A stretch of 64,000 nt of DNA from Nitrospinaceae bacterium. Lineage in GTDB: Bacteria; Nitrospinota; Nitrospinia; Nitrospinales; Nitrospinaceae. Numbering within the stretch: the first letter of the stretch is position 1; each line of letters starts with the position of its first letter. This document shows positions 22,228 to 31,440 of this stretch, one piece after another. Under the pieces are notes generated by a model. The model was not told the DNA's origin. It saw only the letters and a list, made by a program, of their open reading frames with translations, and ran no database searches. The position numbers and the translations under genes were made by a program. Location of the stretch: the NCBI GenBank assembly GCA_029261535.1, contig JAJDBF010000012.1:21010-85009 (forward strand). Reading direction: 5' to 3'.

Positions 22228-23943
22228 CTACTTGGCCTCCTCAAGTTTTAGGCGTTCAATTTTTCTGGGTAAAGCCCTGTTTCTGGGATCCTTTCTAACT
22301 GCTTTTATGTAAGCGCCGATAGCTTCTGTTTTCTTGTCTTGCGCCATTAAAAGATCACCCCAGGCTAAATAATATTTGCTTGTACGATGGTTTGTCTTTT
22401 CAGCCATTAGTAGTTCTTTAGTGGATTTTTTGGCCCAGCTATTATCTCCGGAGTTATTAAATTGTTTTAAATAATGTTTTGAAAGCTCCAGGTAAGGTCG
22501 TTCGCATTGAGGGCAATGGAATTTGGCGGTTTCAAGCAAGTTGACAGGGTCTTTGTCAGGGCCATTCTTGGGCAAGAGGTTGTGGATTATATTTTGATAT
22601 GTATTTAATTTGAGTGTTAGAAAGCCGCCAAGTCCAACCAAAGAGACCAGAAGAAGAGCGTGTAATGCCAAATACTTTGTTCGGGAGGCGACTTTGATGT
22701 CACCTGGTCCAATCATGGTCACTAAGAAAATAAACAAGGTCAGGAAAAAGGGAATGTGCCAAAAATACTCAATTAAATAATGGGTTTGAGTTCCCAATAG
22801 AATTAATCCAAGAATTATTATTCTGACACTAGATTGAGGCGATTCCTTGGTAAGCTTTCTGTAGAGCTTTATTATGGCGGTGCATAAACAGGTCAATAAT
22901 AGAGCCAACCCAATAAAACCAGAGTCTATGGTCGTTTGTATCATCAGGTTGTGGGCGTTGTGGCTGTATCCGTCACGGTAAGCATGGTGTAGCACGATAA
23001 ATGAATACGGACCCGAGCCTATCCAGGGATTTTCCTTAACAAAGTCCAAAGAATCCTCCCAATAGCCGAATCTTTTATTGAAAGAAGATGTCATGGCAGA
23101 CTTTCTAAACTCCTCTTCTTTGGATGAAAGAAGGCCTGTCTCCAGATTGTTTTTTGGGGAGAGATGAAAGTGCTCGATGGCTTTAATGAATTCGATATCC
23201 AACGCGGAAAGAAAATACGATGCGATTAAAACTAAAGGGACCAAGGTAGAAAGTTTAATTAATCCTCTCAGTCGATTTTTTTGGAAATATAAAAATGTAA
23301 GTCCGAGAATTACAACGCCAACCAGTTGGCTTCCTCTGGAATATGATAGGCATAGTCCGAGGGTTGATAAAATACCGGTAGAACAGGCCATTATTTTAAT
23401 GGGAACGTTGCGGGATTCGTTGGCGAGATAAGGCCATATTGACACAGGGATTATAAAGAAATTTCCTAGGAAATTGGGGTTAGAGAATAAAGAGGCAATT
23501 CCATTGTCTACAAAAACGTTCCACCATATATTTTCATATATCACTAATAGGCAGAGACTTCCATACAGGCCGCCGATGACGAGAAAGGTCCAGAGGGCGG
23601 TGTTTAAATATTTTGTTTCCCTGGCATATATAGAAAAGCCAACAGCCAGAATCATTCCTGCAAGGTACTTGACGGCCATGGACAGGCTTTGCTCACCGTC
23701 AAGCCCATAGCGGTAACCGAACACGAGCCATCCCAGGAAAATCAGGAGGAAAAGTGTTGACCAGGCAATTGTATGGGTGTCCGTCTTTTTTTTGATCAGA
23801 TAAATGAAGGAAGAAAATCCAAAAGCGGCGGAGGCGATAAAGAAAGTGACGGCAAGGAATGAATCGGTAATATTGACTGAAGCACTGTGTCCACCCCAAA
23901 AGGCCAGGAAGGCCAGGAGCAAAATAAAGGCGTAACTATGCAT
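22228..23943 (-). CDS. O-antigen ligase / polymerase-like membrane protein with TPR-like C terminus
   Basis: A protein of 571 residues. About 10-12 membrane segments fill residues 1-435. A large periplasmic loop near 265-330 contains Pro-Trp-Ile-Gly-Ser-Gly-Pro-Tyr-Ser and Tyr-Ser-His-Asn-Ala-His-Asn, the Wzy_C/WaaL pattern with conserved Arg and His. The last 110 residues are soluble, with Cys-Pro-Gln-Cys-Glu-Arg and TPR-like helices (Tyr-Tyr-Leu-Ala-Trp-Gly-Asp, then Ala-Ile-Gly-Ala-Tyr-Ile-Lys-Ala). WaaL transfers O-antigen to lipid A-core and Wzy polymerises repeat units; the two cannot be told apart here. A TPR tail occurs in related 'O-antigen ligase / pilin glycosylase' proteins. Confidence 0.75.
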   Translation of the reverse strand: MHSYAFILLLAFLAFWGGHSASVNITDSFLAVTFFIASAAFGFSSFIYLIKKKTDTHTIAWSTLFLLIFLGWLVFGYRYGLDGEQSLSMAVKYLAGMILAVGFSIYARETKYLNTALWTFLVIGGLYGSLCLLVIYENIWWNVFVDNGIASLFSNPNFLGNFFIIPVSIWPYLANESRNVPIKIMACSTGILSTLGLCLSYSRGSQLVGVVILGLTFLYFQKNRLRGLIKLSTLVPLVLIASYFLSALDIEFIKAIEHFHLSPKNNLETGLLSSKEEEFRKSAMTSSFNKRFGYWEDSLDFVKENPWIGSGPYSFIVLHHAYRDGYSHNAHNLMIQTTIDSGFIGLALLLTCLCTAIIKLYRKLTKESPQSSVRIIILGLILLGTQTHYLIEYFWHIPFFLTLFIFLVTMIGPGDIKVASRTKYLALHALLLVSLVGLGGFLTLKLNTYQNIIHNLLPKNGPDKDPVNLLETAKFHCPQCERPYLELSKHYLKQFNNSGDNSWAKKSTKELLMAEKTNHRTSKYYLAWGDLLMAQDKKTEAIGAYIKAVRKDPRNRALPRKIERLKLEEAK

Positions 23944-24042
23944 GGGGTGTTTTCATCTGGTGCCTGATGATATTGAGATGGAGATGAATGCTACAATCGA
24001 TGCCTTGAAAAACCGATATTAAAAAAAAGGATAGCACAATAA

Positions 24043-26547
24043 ATGAAACACGGAGGGTTGGGTATAAAGTTCAGGCGGTTGACTCGGTCGGAATGTGTCT
24101 TGGCGTTTTACGGGTTCATTTTGATAGCCTGTCTCTACTTTTACGGGATGGTCACGAACGATACTGTTTTTTTCGGCCATGATTTTGGTTTATTTTTTAT
24201 TCCAATGAGAAAACTCTGGCTTGAGCAGGTGGCGCTGGGGCATTTTCCTTTATGGAATCCCTATCTGCTGAGCGGCACGCCTCTCTTTGCGACTTTGCAA
24301 CCAGCCGTTTTTTACCCGTTTAGCTGGCTCTTTTTTATTCTCCCGTTTTATTTCACGTTCAATATTTCTATCGTTCTGCATTATGCGCTGGCAGGTTTTT
24401 TTATGTATCTCCTCATGCGCGGACAAAAGGTAGGAAAAGAAGGCGCGCTTATATCCGCTGTGATTTTTATGCTGGGTGGCTATATGCTGGCTATCCATTA
24501 CTACCTGTCCACCCTGTTTCCCGTGGCGTGGGCCCCTTTGTTTCTGTTGGTATTTTTCGGAGGATTGTTTAAGGACGATATTCGCGGAGCTGTTATCGCG
24601 GCATTTATTTCTGCGATGATGTTTTTTGCCGGGGGAGTGGAAACCTGCTACCAACTGTTTGCCTGGTGTATCGTCTTCACATTATTTCCTGGATTGATAT
24701 TTTTTCAGAAGGCAAACGGCAACTGGAAATTCCGCCTTAAATATTTACTCCTATTTTTTGTTTTGTTTTTCGGATTGATCGCCGCGCAGGCACTACCCAC
24801 CTGGGAACTCTCTCAGTTGTCAGACCGGCACCATGGGGTGTCGTGGGAGGTCTCCACGTTGTGGTCCATGCGTCTCAAGGATTTTGTTCAGTTCTTTTTC
24901 CTGGACCCTTATGGATATTTGCAAAATAGTAAGGAAGTTCGGATCAATCAGGTATGGTTGCACTCGCTTTATCTCGGGAGTCTGCCCCTGATATTGTTCG
25001 TGTACCACTGCCTTCAGGAAGGCAAGCGCGGTTGGGTTTTTGTGGTGATCGTTTTGATTTCATTTGATATCGCTTTAGGAAGAAACGGGCTTCTGTACCC
25101 TCTTTTTTATAATTACCTGCCGGGATTCGATCACTTTCGATACCCGGTTAAATTTGTTTTTCCTGCTATTTTAGTCATCGCCATGGGAGCAGGCATGGGG
25201 TGGGACCGGCTTCGTAGGTTTTCGCATTCAACAAAAGTGAATGCGCGTTTAAGTGCCATTTGCCTGACTCTAGCAGTTTTTTCTATGGTTATGTTCGTGT
25301 GGTTGAAGGTCTACCCTGAATTCTGGAGTGATCTTTTTAAGCGTTACATCATGCAGGACCATTTTTTTAAATACAGCCCCTCAAAAAACATTGATGAGAT
25401 GGTCAATCAGGTAGTCTCTCTTTTCCGCGAGGAAAAAGTTACCCTGACCACGATATACAACGCCAAACGACTGTTTCTGTTTTTATTTGCCTATGCCATG
25501 CTGTTTTATCTCTATGTACAGTCCCTTGGTAAAAGGAAATGGATTCTGCACGTCTGCTTCGCAGTCCTGGTTGTCGATTTATTTTTTAGCGGTTTCGGGT
25601 TTTATTTGAAAATACCAGTAGAGCAGTTCGAAAAGCAGGCTCCCGAAACAAAAATGATTCTTGCCGATGAGTCCCTGTTTAGAATTTTTGTTTCCAGAGA
25701 TGCAGAAACGATTGCTCCAAAAAATGGCGAGGTCAGTAAACTGCGCGGCCTGAGAGTTCCGGGGAGAACCGTTCCGCTGGACATCCGCTCCAAAAATGGT
25801 GTCTATCAGGTGGGAGGGCCGGTGGTGATTTGGCGGGAACGCTACCGAAAATTTTATAAATTGCTCAACCAGCAATCTGTGCAGGGTCGCATGAAGATTT
25901 TGAATATGATGAATGTTAAATACATGCTCACATCAAACTTTGTCGGACCTGATTTCCCCTTATTTTTGATGAATCCTCCTCATTCTGATGAAGCGCGGAA
26001 GGACCGGGGTGATCGAGGCCTGAAAAAAATCCCGACCCTGAGTTATAAAAACAAAAATATGATGCCTCGTGCTTTTTTGGTGTCGGATTGTAAAGTGATT
26101 CTGAGCGACGACGTGTTGACAGAAACATTATTTTCCGAAAAATTTGATCCGACACAAACCGTCCTGCTGGAAGAGAATCCACGATTTTTTGATTGCGGAG
26201 AGCTGGGAGTAAAGCAGCGGGAAGAGGAGGGTGCAAGGGGCAGGGTGAGCATAAAGCAATTGACCTACGATTCAATAGAACTTGAAGTTGATTCCCCTGT
26301 AAGGCAGATATTGTTTTTAAGTGAAAGTTATTATCCGGGGTGGGTCGCCAGAGTGAACGGTCAGGTCGTGAAAATTTATCGGGCCAATATAGTGTTCCGC
26401 GCCATCGTGGTTCCTCCGGGAAAATCGATAGTGGAAATGAGCTATCAACCCCCGTTGTTTTATGTCGGCATAGGTATTAGTTTGACCTCTTTAACAGGAT
26501 GCACCCTGCTTATGGTTTTTGGCAGAAAGAAAGCCCTCCATATATGA
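24043..26547 (+). CDS. YfhO-family multi-pass membrane protein
   Basis: A protein of 834 residues with about 12-13 membrane segments, most in the first 500 residues. It shows the family's features: Gly-His-Asp-Phe near 45-50, Leu-Trp-Asn-Pro-Tyr with Leu-Ser-Gly-Thr-Pro, and Gln-Pro-Ala-Val-Phe-Tyr-Pro. After a soluble domain (550-800) with Glu-Ser-Tyr-Tyr-Pro-Gly-Trp and Tyr-Arg-Ala-Asn a last membrane helix follows. YfhO-like proteins are GT-C-type membrane glycosyltransferase relatives implicated in lipid-linked sugar transfer to cell-surface polymers. It is divergent from the O-antigen ligase-like gene, which suggests a shared surface-glycan role. Confidence 0.75.
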   Translation: MKHGGLGIKFRRLTRSECVLAFYGFILIACLYFYGMVTNDTVFFGHDFGLFFIPMRKLWLEQVALGHFPLWNPYLLSGTPLFATLQPAVFYPFSWLFFILPFYFTFNISIVLHYALAGFFMYLLMRGQKVGKEGALISAVIFMLGGYMLAIHYYLSTLFPVAWAPLFLLVFFGGLFKDDIRGAVIAAFISAMMFFAGGVETCYQLFAWCIVFTLFPGLIFFQKANGNWKFRLKYLLLFFVLFFGLIAAQALPTWELSQLSDRHHGVSWEVSTLWSMRLKDFVQFFFLDPYGYLQNSKEVRINQVWLHSLYLGSLPLILFVYHCLQEGKRGWVFVVIVLISFDIALGRNGLLYPLFYNYLPGFDHFRYPVKFVFPAILVIAMGAGMGWDRLRRFSHSTKVNARLSAICLTLAVFSMVMFVWLKVYPEFWSDLFKRYIMQDHFFKYSPSKNIDEMVNQVVSLFREEKVTLTTIYNAKRLFLFLFAYAMLFYLYVQSLGKRKWILHVCFAVLVVDLFFSGFGFYLKIPVEQFEKQAPETKMILADESLFRIFVSRDAETIAPKNGEVSKLRGLRVPGRTVPLDIRSKNGVYQVGGPVVIWRERYRKFYKLLNQQSVQGRMKILNMMNVKYMLTSNFVGPDFPLFLMNPPHSDEARKDRGDRGLKKIPTLSYKNKNMMPRAFLVSDCKVILSDDVLTETLFSEKFDPTQTVLLEENPRFFDCGELGVKQREEEGARGRVSIKQLTYDSIELEVDSPVRQILFLSESYYPGWVARVNGQVVKIYRANIVFRAIVVPPGKSIVEMSYQPPLFYVGIGISLTSLTGCTLLMVFGRKKALHI

Positions 26548-26812
26548 TTGTTGTGGCATAATTACGAATCCCTTTTTATCGGAAATATTCTGGGGTGTGG
26601 CTAAGTGGAGAGTGCAAACCCAAGCAGTATGTTCTGCCGGGTTGTCCATTGCCCTCCGCGAGGAGTGCCCTCTTTCGGCCCCGAATCCAGGCCATCGGGC
26701 CTTTGCGCTTTAGAGTCTTGGTTGAATTGAAAAAATACTCATAAGTGTGTATATTTTGGATTTCCTATTGGTGCCTGATTTTTAACTTCTTGACTTAATT
26801 AGCTTTCCGGTT

Positions 26813-26829
26813 TTGGCACTCGATTTGCT
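26813..26829 (+). promoter_or_regulatory. Sigma-54 (-24/-12) promoter of gltBD
   Basis: TTGGCAC-TCGAT-TTGCT matches the sigma-54 consensus, with GG (26815-26816) and GC (26827-26828) ten bases apart. Transcription would start near 26840. The gene-free 26548-26812 stretch upstream would hold enhancer sites; none was identified. Confidence 0.75.
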
Positions 26830-26895
26830 ACGAATATGGCGACGGGGCTTATTGTTAACCCCAATTTTTCAATTGTTTTGGATGATTTCTCCCAA

Positions 26896-29800
26896 ATGAC
26901 CATACAAAAGTTACCTGAAAAGCAAGGCCTCTACGACCCGGCATTTGAAAAAGACAGTTGCGGTGTCGGATTTGTCGCCCGAATGGACGGTGTAAAAAAT
27001 CACGAAACCATCCGTGAAGCACTGGATTTACTTTACCGTCTCGAACATCGCGGTGCTTGCGGGGCCGATCCACGCACTGGTGACGGTGCCGGGCTCCTCA
27101 TTCAGATCCCGCACGAGTTCTTTAAAAAGGAGTGCGAAAAGATCAGAATCAGTTTGCCAGATGCGGGTCAATATGGGACTGGCCTGGTATTTTTCCCGAA
27201 AAGTGGGCGGGCACCAGATTTGATGGAAATTTTTGAACAGGTGATCCAGGAAGAGGGACTCAGTTTTCTCGGTTGGCGCGATGTTCCGGTCGACAACACC
27301 CAGTGTGGCGACATGGCGCGCGAAGTCGAGCCTCTTATGAAACAGTTGTTCATTGGCGGTGCTGGGTTGGTGAAGGATCAGGATGAACTGGAGCGCAAGC
27401 TCTATGTGATCCGCAAGCGTTCCGGAAAAGCCATTCGTGCATCCGGAATGGCTCAACTTTATGAATCCTATTATATTTGTAGCCTGTCGAGCAAAACGTT
27501 TGTTTATAAGGGTCAGCTCATGGCACCGCAGGTTGAGCACTACTTCAAGGACATTCAGGACCCGGACATGAAAACGGCACTGGCATTGGTGCATTCGCGT
27601 TACAGCACCAATACGTTTCCTTCATGGGGACGCGCCCAGCCGATGCGCATGGTGGCGCACAATGGCGAGATCAACACCATCCGTGGCAATAAAAACTGGA
27701 TCAAGGCACGCGAATCGCTGATTGAATCTGATCTTTTTCCCGATGCGAATGTATTGAAACCGGTTATTCCACCGGGAGGCAGCGACACTGCCGATTTTGA
27801 TCAGGCCCTCGAATTTTTGGTGGTGACGGGTCGCTCTTTGCCTCACGCTGTTCAAATGATGATCCCCGAGCCCTGGGCGGGTCACGAAACCATGGGGGAA
27901 GACAAACGTAACTTCTTCGAATACCACGCATCGCTGATGGAACCCTGGGATGGCCCCGCCTCCATCACGTTCACCGATGGAGAAGTTGTCGGTGCGGTGC
28001 TCGATCGCAACGGTCTGCGCCCTTCGCGTTACATCGTGACCAAAGACGGTCGCGTGGTGATGGCCTCTGAAGTGGGTGTCCTTCCCATACCAGAATCCGA
28101 GATCATCGAAAAGGGCCGTCTCCAGCCCGGAAAAATGTTTTTAGTCGATCTCAAACAGGGCCGCATATTAGCCGATGAAGAAATCAAGGCCGACCTTGCC
28201 AGTCGCAATCCCTACGGTCAGTGGCTGAAAGAAAATCAGGTGTCCATCGACGATCTGCCGGTCACAGAAAATGAAAAGTCCGCCAACTTCGACGATCTGG
28301 TTAAAAGGCAAATCGCGTTTGGCTTCACCATGGAGGACATTAAACTTATTCTCGCGCCGATGGCCGAAACCGGCATGGAGGCTACCGGCTCCATGGGCAA
28401 CGATGCGGCTCTCGCTGTCCGTTCCGACAAACCGGTTCTGCTGTTCAATTACTTTAAGCAGTTGTTCGCGCAGGTCACCAATCCCGCGATTGATTCGATT
28501 CGAGAAGAACTGGTGATGTCGATGGTGGTCACCCTCGGTCGCGAGTACAACCTGCTTTCTGAAACTCCGGAGCAGTGCCGTAAATTAAAACTCAATCACC
28601 CGATTCTCACGCCGGAAGAAATAGAAAAAATTCGTGTCCTCGATCAGGAAGATATCAGGACCACGACCCTCTCCACTTTGTTTCCGGTGAGTGAAGGAGA
28701 AGAGGGCGTTGAAAGGGCACTCGACAATTTATGCGCCTCAGCCTCTGAGGCGATTGAAAACGGCGCGACCATTTTGTTGCTTTCGGATCGGGGCATCGAT
28801 GAAAACAACGCGCCGCTTCCCAGTTTGCTGGCGACCTCAGCGGTGCATCATCATCTGTTGCGTGAAGGCACGCGTATGCTTTGTGGCATTGTGGTCGAGA
28901 CCGGAGAAGCGCGGGAGATGCACCATTTCGCAATGTTGATCGGATACGGTGCCGGTGCGGTTTACCCTTACATGGCGTTTGACACCATTGCCAAAATCGC
29001 CAGCGAGAATGTATTTATCAAAGATATTGCGATAGAAGCGGCAGTCAAAAATTTCATCACCTCCTGCCGCAAGGGTCTTTACAAGATCACCGCCAAGATG
29101 GGAATATCTACCATTCAGAGTTATCGCGGGGCGCAGATTTTTGAAGCGGTCGGGCTCAGCCATTCCGTGATCAACCGTTACTTCAGTGGAACCCCGTCGC
29201 GCATTGAAGGGGTTGGCATTGAAGTGTTGGCGCGGGAAGTGCTGGCGCGGCATCGGGCGGCCTTTGAAGGTCTGCGCGTGCTCACCCCTCTCATTGATCC
29301 GGGTGGTGACTACTATTGGCGGCGTGGTGAGCAGAGGCACATGTTCAATCCAAAAGTCATCGGTTTGTTACAGCACGCAACACGATCCAACGACTACGCC
29401 ACCTTCAAAAAGTTTTCCAAAATTTCAGATGAAGAAACAACCCGCGCCTGCACCTTGCGTGGTTTGTTTACCTTTAAAGACAGAACGCCTGTCCCTATAG
29501 ATGAAGTGGAGCCTGCCGAAGAAATCACGCGGCGGTTTTGTACCGGAGCGATGTCGATTGGCTCGATCTCCCGCGAGGCCCACGAGACACTGGCGATAGC
29601 GATGAACCGCCTCGGCGGCAAAAGCAACACCGGCGAAGGCGGCGAAGACAGCGTCCGCTACACTCCGGATGCGAATGGAGACTCACGGCGCAGTGCGATC
29701 AAGCAGGTGGCATCTGGTCGGTTCGGTGTCAACAGTTATTACCTGACCAACGCCGATGAGTTGCAGATAAAAGTTGCACAGGGAGCCAAACCAGGTGAGG

Positions 29801-31440
29801 GCGGGCAGTTGCCGGGCCATAAAGTTAGCGAGTACATCGCGCACATCCGACACTCGACTCCCGGAGTGGGATTGATCAGCCCACCGCCACATCATGACAT
29901 CTACTCTATCGAAGATTTGCAACAGCTCATCTTTGATTTGCACAACTCGAATCCTAAAGCAGAAGTCAGCGTTAAACTCGTCGCTGAAAGCGGAGTCGGC
30001 ACCATTGCCGCCGGGGTGGCGAAGGCCCGAAGCGATGGTGTTCTCATAGCCGGGCACGATGGTGGAACCGGAGCCTCTCCGCAAACTTCGATCAAGCATG
30101 CCGGGCTTCCCTGGGAATTGGGTCTTTCCGAGACACAGCAAGTGTTGGTGATGAACGATCTGCGCGGGCGCATTCGCGTTCAGGTTGACGGTCAGCTCAA
30201 AACCGGCAGGGACGTGGTGATGGGTGCTTTGCTCGGTGCCGACAGTTTTGGTTTTTCCACCGCGCCTCTGGTGACGCTCGGTTGTATCATGATGCGCAAG
30301 TGCCATCTCAATACCTGCTCGGTTGGAATCGCCACGCAGGATGAAAGTTTGCGCAAAAAATTCTCCGGCGATGCGGATTATGTTGTTAACTTTTTCCGCT
30401 TCATCGCGATGGAAGTGCGGGAGATCATGGCTCAATTAGGATTCCGGAAATTTGATGACATGATCGGGCGTTCCGACCTCATGGAAATGAACGCCGCGAT
30501 AGATCACTGGAAATCGCAAGGACTTGATTTTGGCAGGATTTTATTCAAGCCCGAAACCCAGCCGGATGTTGCGATTCGCCACATTAGAAAGCAGGACCTC
30601 GAAGGTGACATTGGACCACAGGTGATGGATCGTACCTTGATGGCTGATGCCCATGATGCCCTGGAGAACAAAACGGTTTTCAAGGGAGACTACCTGATTC
30701 GAAATATCGACCGCGCCGTTGGGGCCATGCTGAGTCATGCGGTGTCTGAAAAATATGGAGAATCGGGTCTTCCGGAAAATACCATTCAGTTAAATTTTGG
30801 CGGATCCGCCGGGCAAACTTTTGGCGGTTTCCTCGCGCCGGGTATTTCTTTCTTTTTATACGGAGATGCCAACGATTACGTTGGCAAAGGCTTGTCCGGT
30901 GGGCACATCGTTGTGCGTCCGGCCCTCACCTCGCCATTGGTTCCGGAAGAAAATATTATTGTCGGCAACGTTGTTCTTTATGGTGCCGTTTCGGGCAAAG
31001 CGTTCTTTCGCGGTGTTGCCGGTGAACGATTTTGCGTTCGCAACAGTGGAGCGCACGCCGTGGTCGAGGGCGTTGGAGATCACGCTTGTGAATACATGAC
31101 CGGCGGACGCGTGATCGTGCTCGGGGCCACCGGTCGTAATTTTGCCGCAGGGATGAGTGGCGGCATCGCCTATGTCCTCGATGAAAGTGACAAATTTGAA
31201 ATCCATTGCAACAAGGGGCTGGTCGATCTGGTGCCTCTCGAAGAAGACGATGTGTCCCTGATCAAAGACCTCCTCAGTGAACACGTTAAGTTGACTGGCA
31301 GTACTGTCGGGGAGCGTGTGCTGAAAGATTGGGATACGATTCAATCGAAATTCATCAAAGTGTATCCGCGGGATTTTCGCCGGGTGCGCGAAGAGAAATT
31401 AAAACGTGAGCAGGAACAACAACCGGCAGGAGTTAACTGA
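26896..31440 (+). CDS. gltB: Glutamate synthase, large subunit (GOGAT alpha)
   Basis: From ATG 26896 the protein has 1514 residues. An ATG at 26836 would add 20, but it lies at or before the start expected from the sigma-54 promoter. The N-terminal Cys of Asp-Ser-Cys-Gly-Val-Gly-Phe is the glutaminase nucleophile, exposed after removal of about 21 residues. The glutaminase domain covers about 20-420, then the central and FMN domains, with the 3Fe-4S cysteines in Cys-Ile-Met-Met-Arg-Lys-Cys-His-Leu-Asn-Thr-Cys, and a Gly-rich beta-helix end (about 1250-1480). It moves the glutamine amide to 2-oxoglutarate to give two glutamates, with GltD. It overlaps gltD by one base. Confidence 0.95.
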   Translation: MTIQKLPEKQGLYDPAFEKDSCGVGFVARMDGVKNHETIREALDLLYRLEHRGACGADPRTGDGAGLLIQIPHEFFKKECEKIRISLPDAGQYGTGLVFFPKSGRAPDLMEIFEQVIQEEGLSFLGWRDVPVDNTQCGDMAREVEPLMKQLFIGGAGLVKDQDELERKLYVIRKRSGKAIRASGMAQLYESYYICSLSSKTFVYKGQLMAPQVEHYFKDIQDPDMKTALALVHSRYSTNTFPSWGRAQPMRMVAHNGEINTIRGNKNWIKARESLIESDLFPDANVLKPVIPPGGSDTADFDQALEFLVVTGRSLPHAVQMMIPEPWAGHETMGEDKRNFFEYHASLMEPWDGPASITFTDGEVVGAVLDRNGLRPSRYIVTKDGRVVMASEVGVLPIPESEIIEKGRLQPGKMFLVDLKQGRILADEEIKADLASRNPYGQWLKENQVSIDDLPVTENEKSANFDDLVKRQIAFGFTMEDIKLILAPMAETGMEATGSMGNDAALAVRSDKPVLLFNYFKQLFAQVTNPAIDSIREELVMSMVVTLGREYNLLSETPEQCRKLKLNHPILTPEEIEKIRVLDQEDIRTTTLSTLFPVSEGEEGVERALDNLCASASEAIENGATILLLSDRGIDENNAPLPSLLATSAVHHHLLREGTRMLCGIVVETGEAREMHHFAMLIGYGAGAVYPYMAFDTIAKIASENVFIKDIAIEAAVKNFITSCRKGLYKITAKMGISTIQSYRGAQIFEAVGLSHSVINRYFSGTPSRIEGVGIEVLAREVLARHRAAFEGLRVLTPLIDPGGDYYWRRGEQRHMFNPKVIGLLQHATRSNDYATFKKFSKISDEETTRACTLRGLFTFKDRTPVPIDEVEPAEEITRRFCTGAMSIGSISREAHETLAIAMNRLGGKSNTGEGGEDSVRYTPDANGDSRRSAIKQVASGRFGVNSYYLTNADELQIKVAQGAKPGEGGQLPGHKVSEYIAHIRHSTPGVGLISPPPHHDIYSIEDLQQLIFDLHNSNPKAEVSVKLVAESGVGTIAAGVAKARSDGVLIAGHDGGTGASPQTSIKHAGLPWELGLSETQQVLVMNDLRGRIRVQVDGQLKTGRDVVMGALLGADSFGFSTAPLVTLGCIMMRKCHLNTCSVGIATQDESLRKKFSGDADYVVNFFRFIAMEVREIMAQLGFRKFDDMIGRSDLMEMNAAIDHWKSQGLDFGRILFKPETQPDVAIRHIRKQDLEGDIGPQVMDRTLMADAHDALENKTVFKGDYLIRNIDRAVGAMLSHAVSEKYGESGLPENTIQLNFGGSAGQTFGGFLAPGISFFLYGDANDYVGKGLSGGHIVVRPALTSPLVPEENIIVGNVVLYGAVSGKAFFRGVAGERFCVRNSGAHAVVEGVGDHACEYMTGGRVIVLGATGRNFAAGMSGGIAYVLDESDKFEIHCNKGLVDLVPLEEDDVSLIKDLLSEHVKLTGSTVGERVLKDWDTIQSKFIKVYPRDFRRVREEKLKREQEQQPAGVN

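Noticed and set aside
26519..26713. Small open frame after the YfhO-like gene
   Set aside because: Starts inside the end of that gene with no ribosome binding site. It covers the region before the sigma-54 promoter and encodes nothing recognisable.
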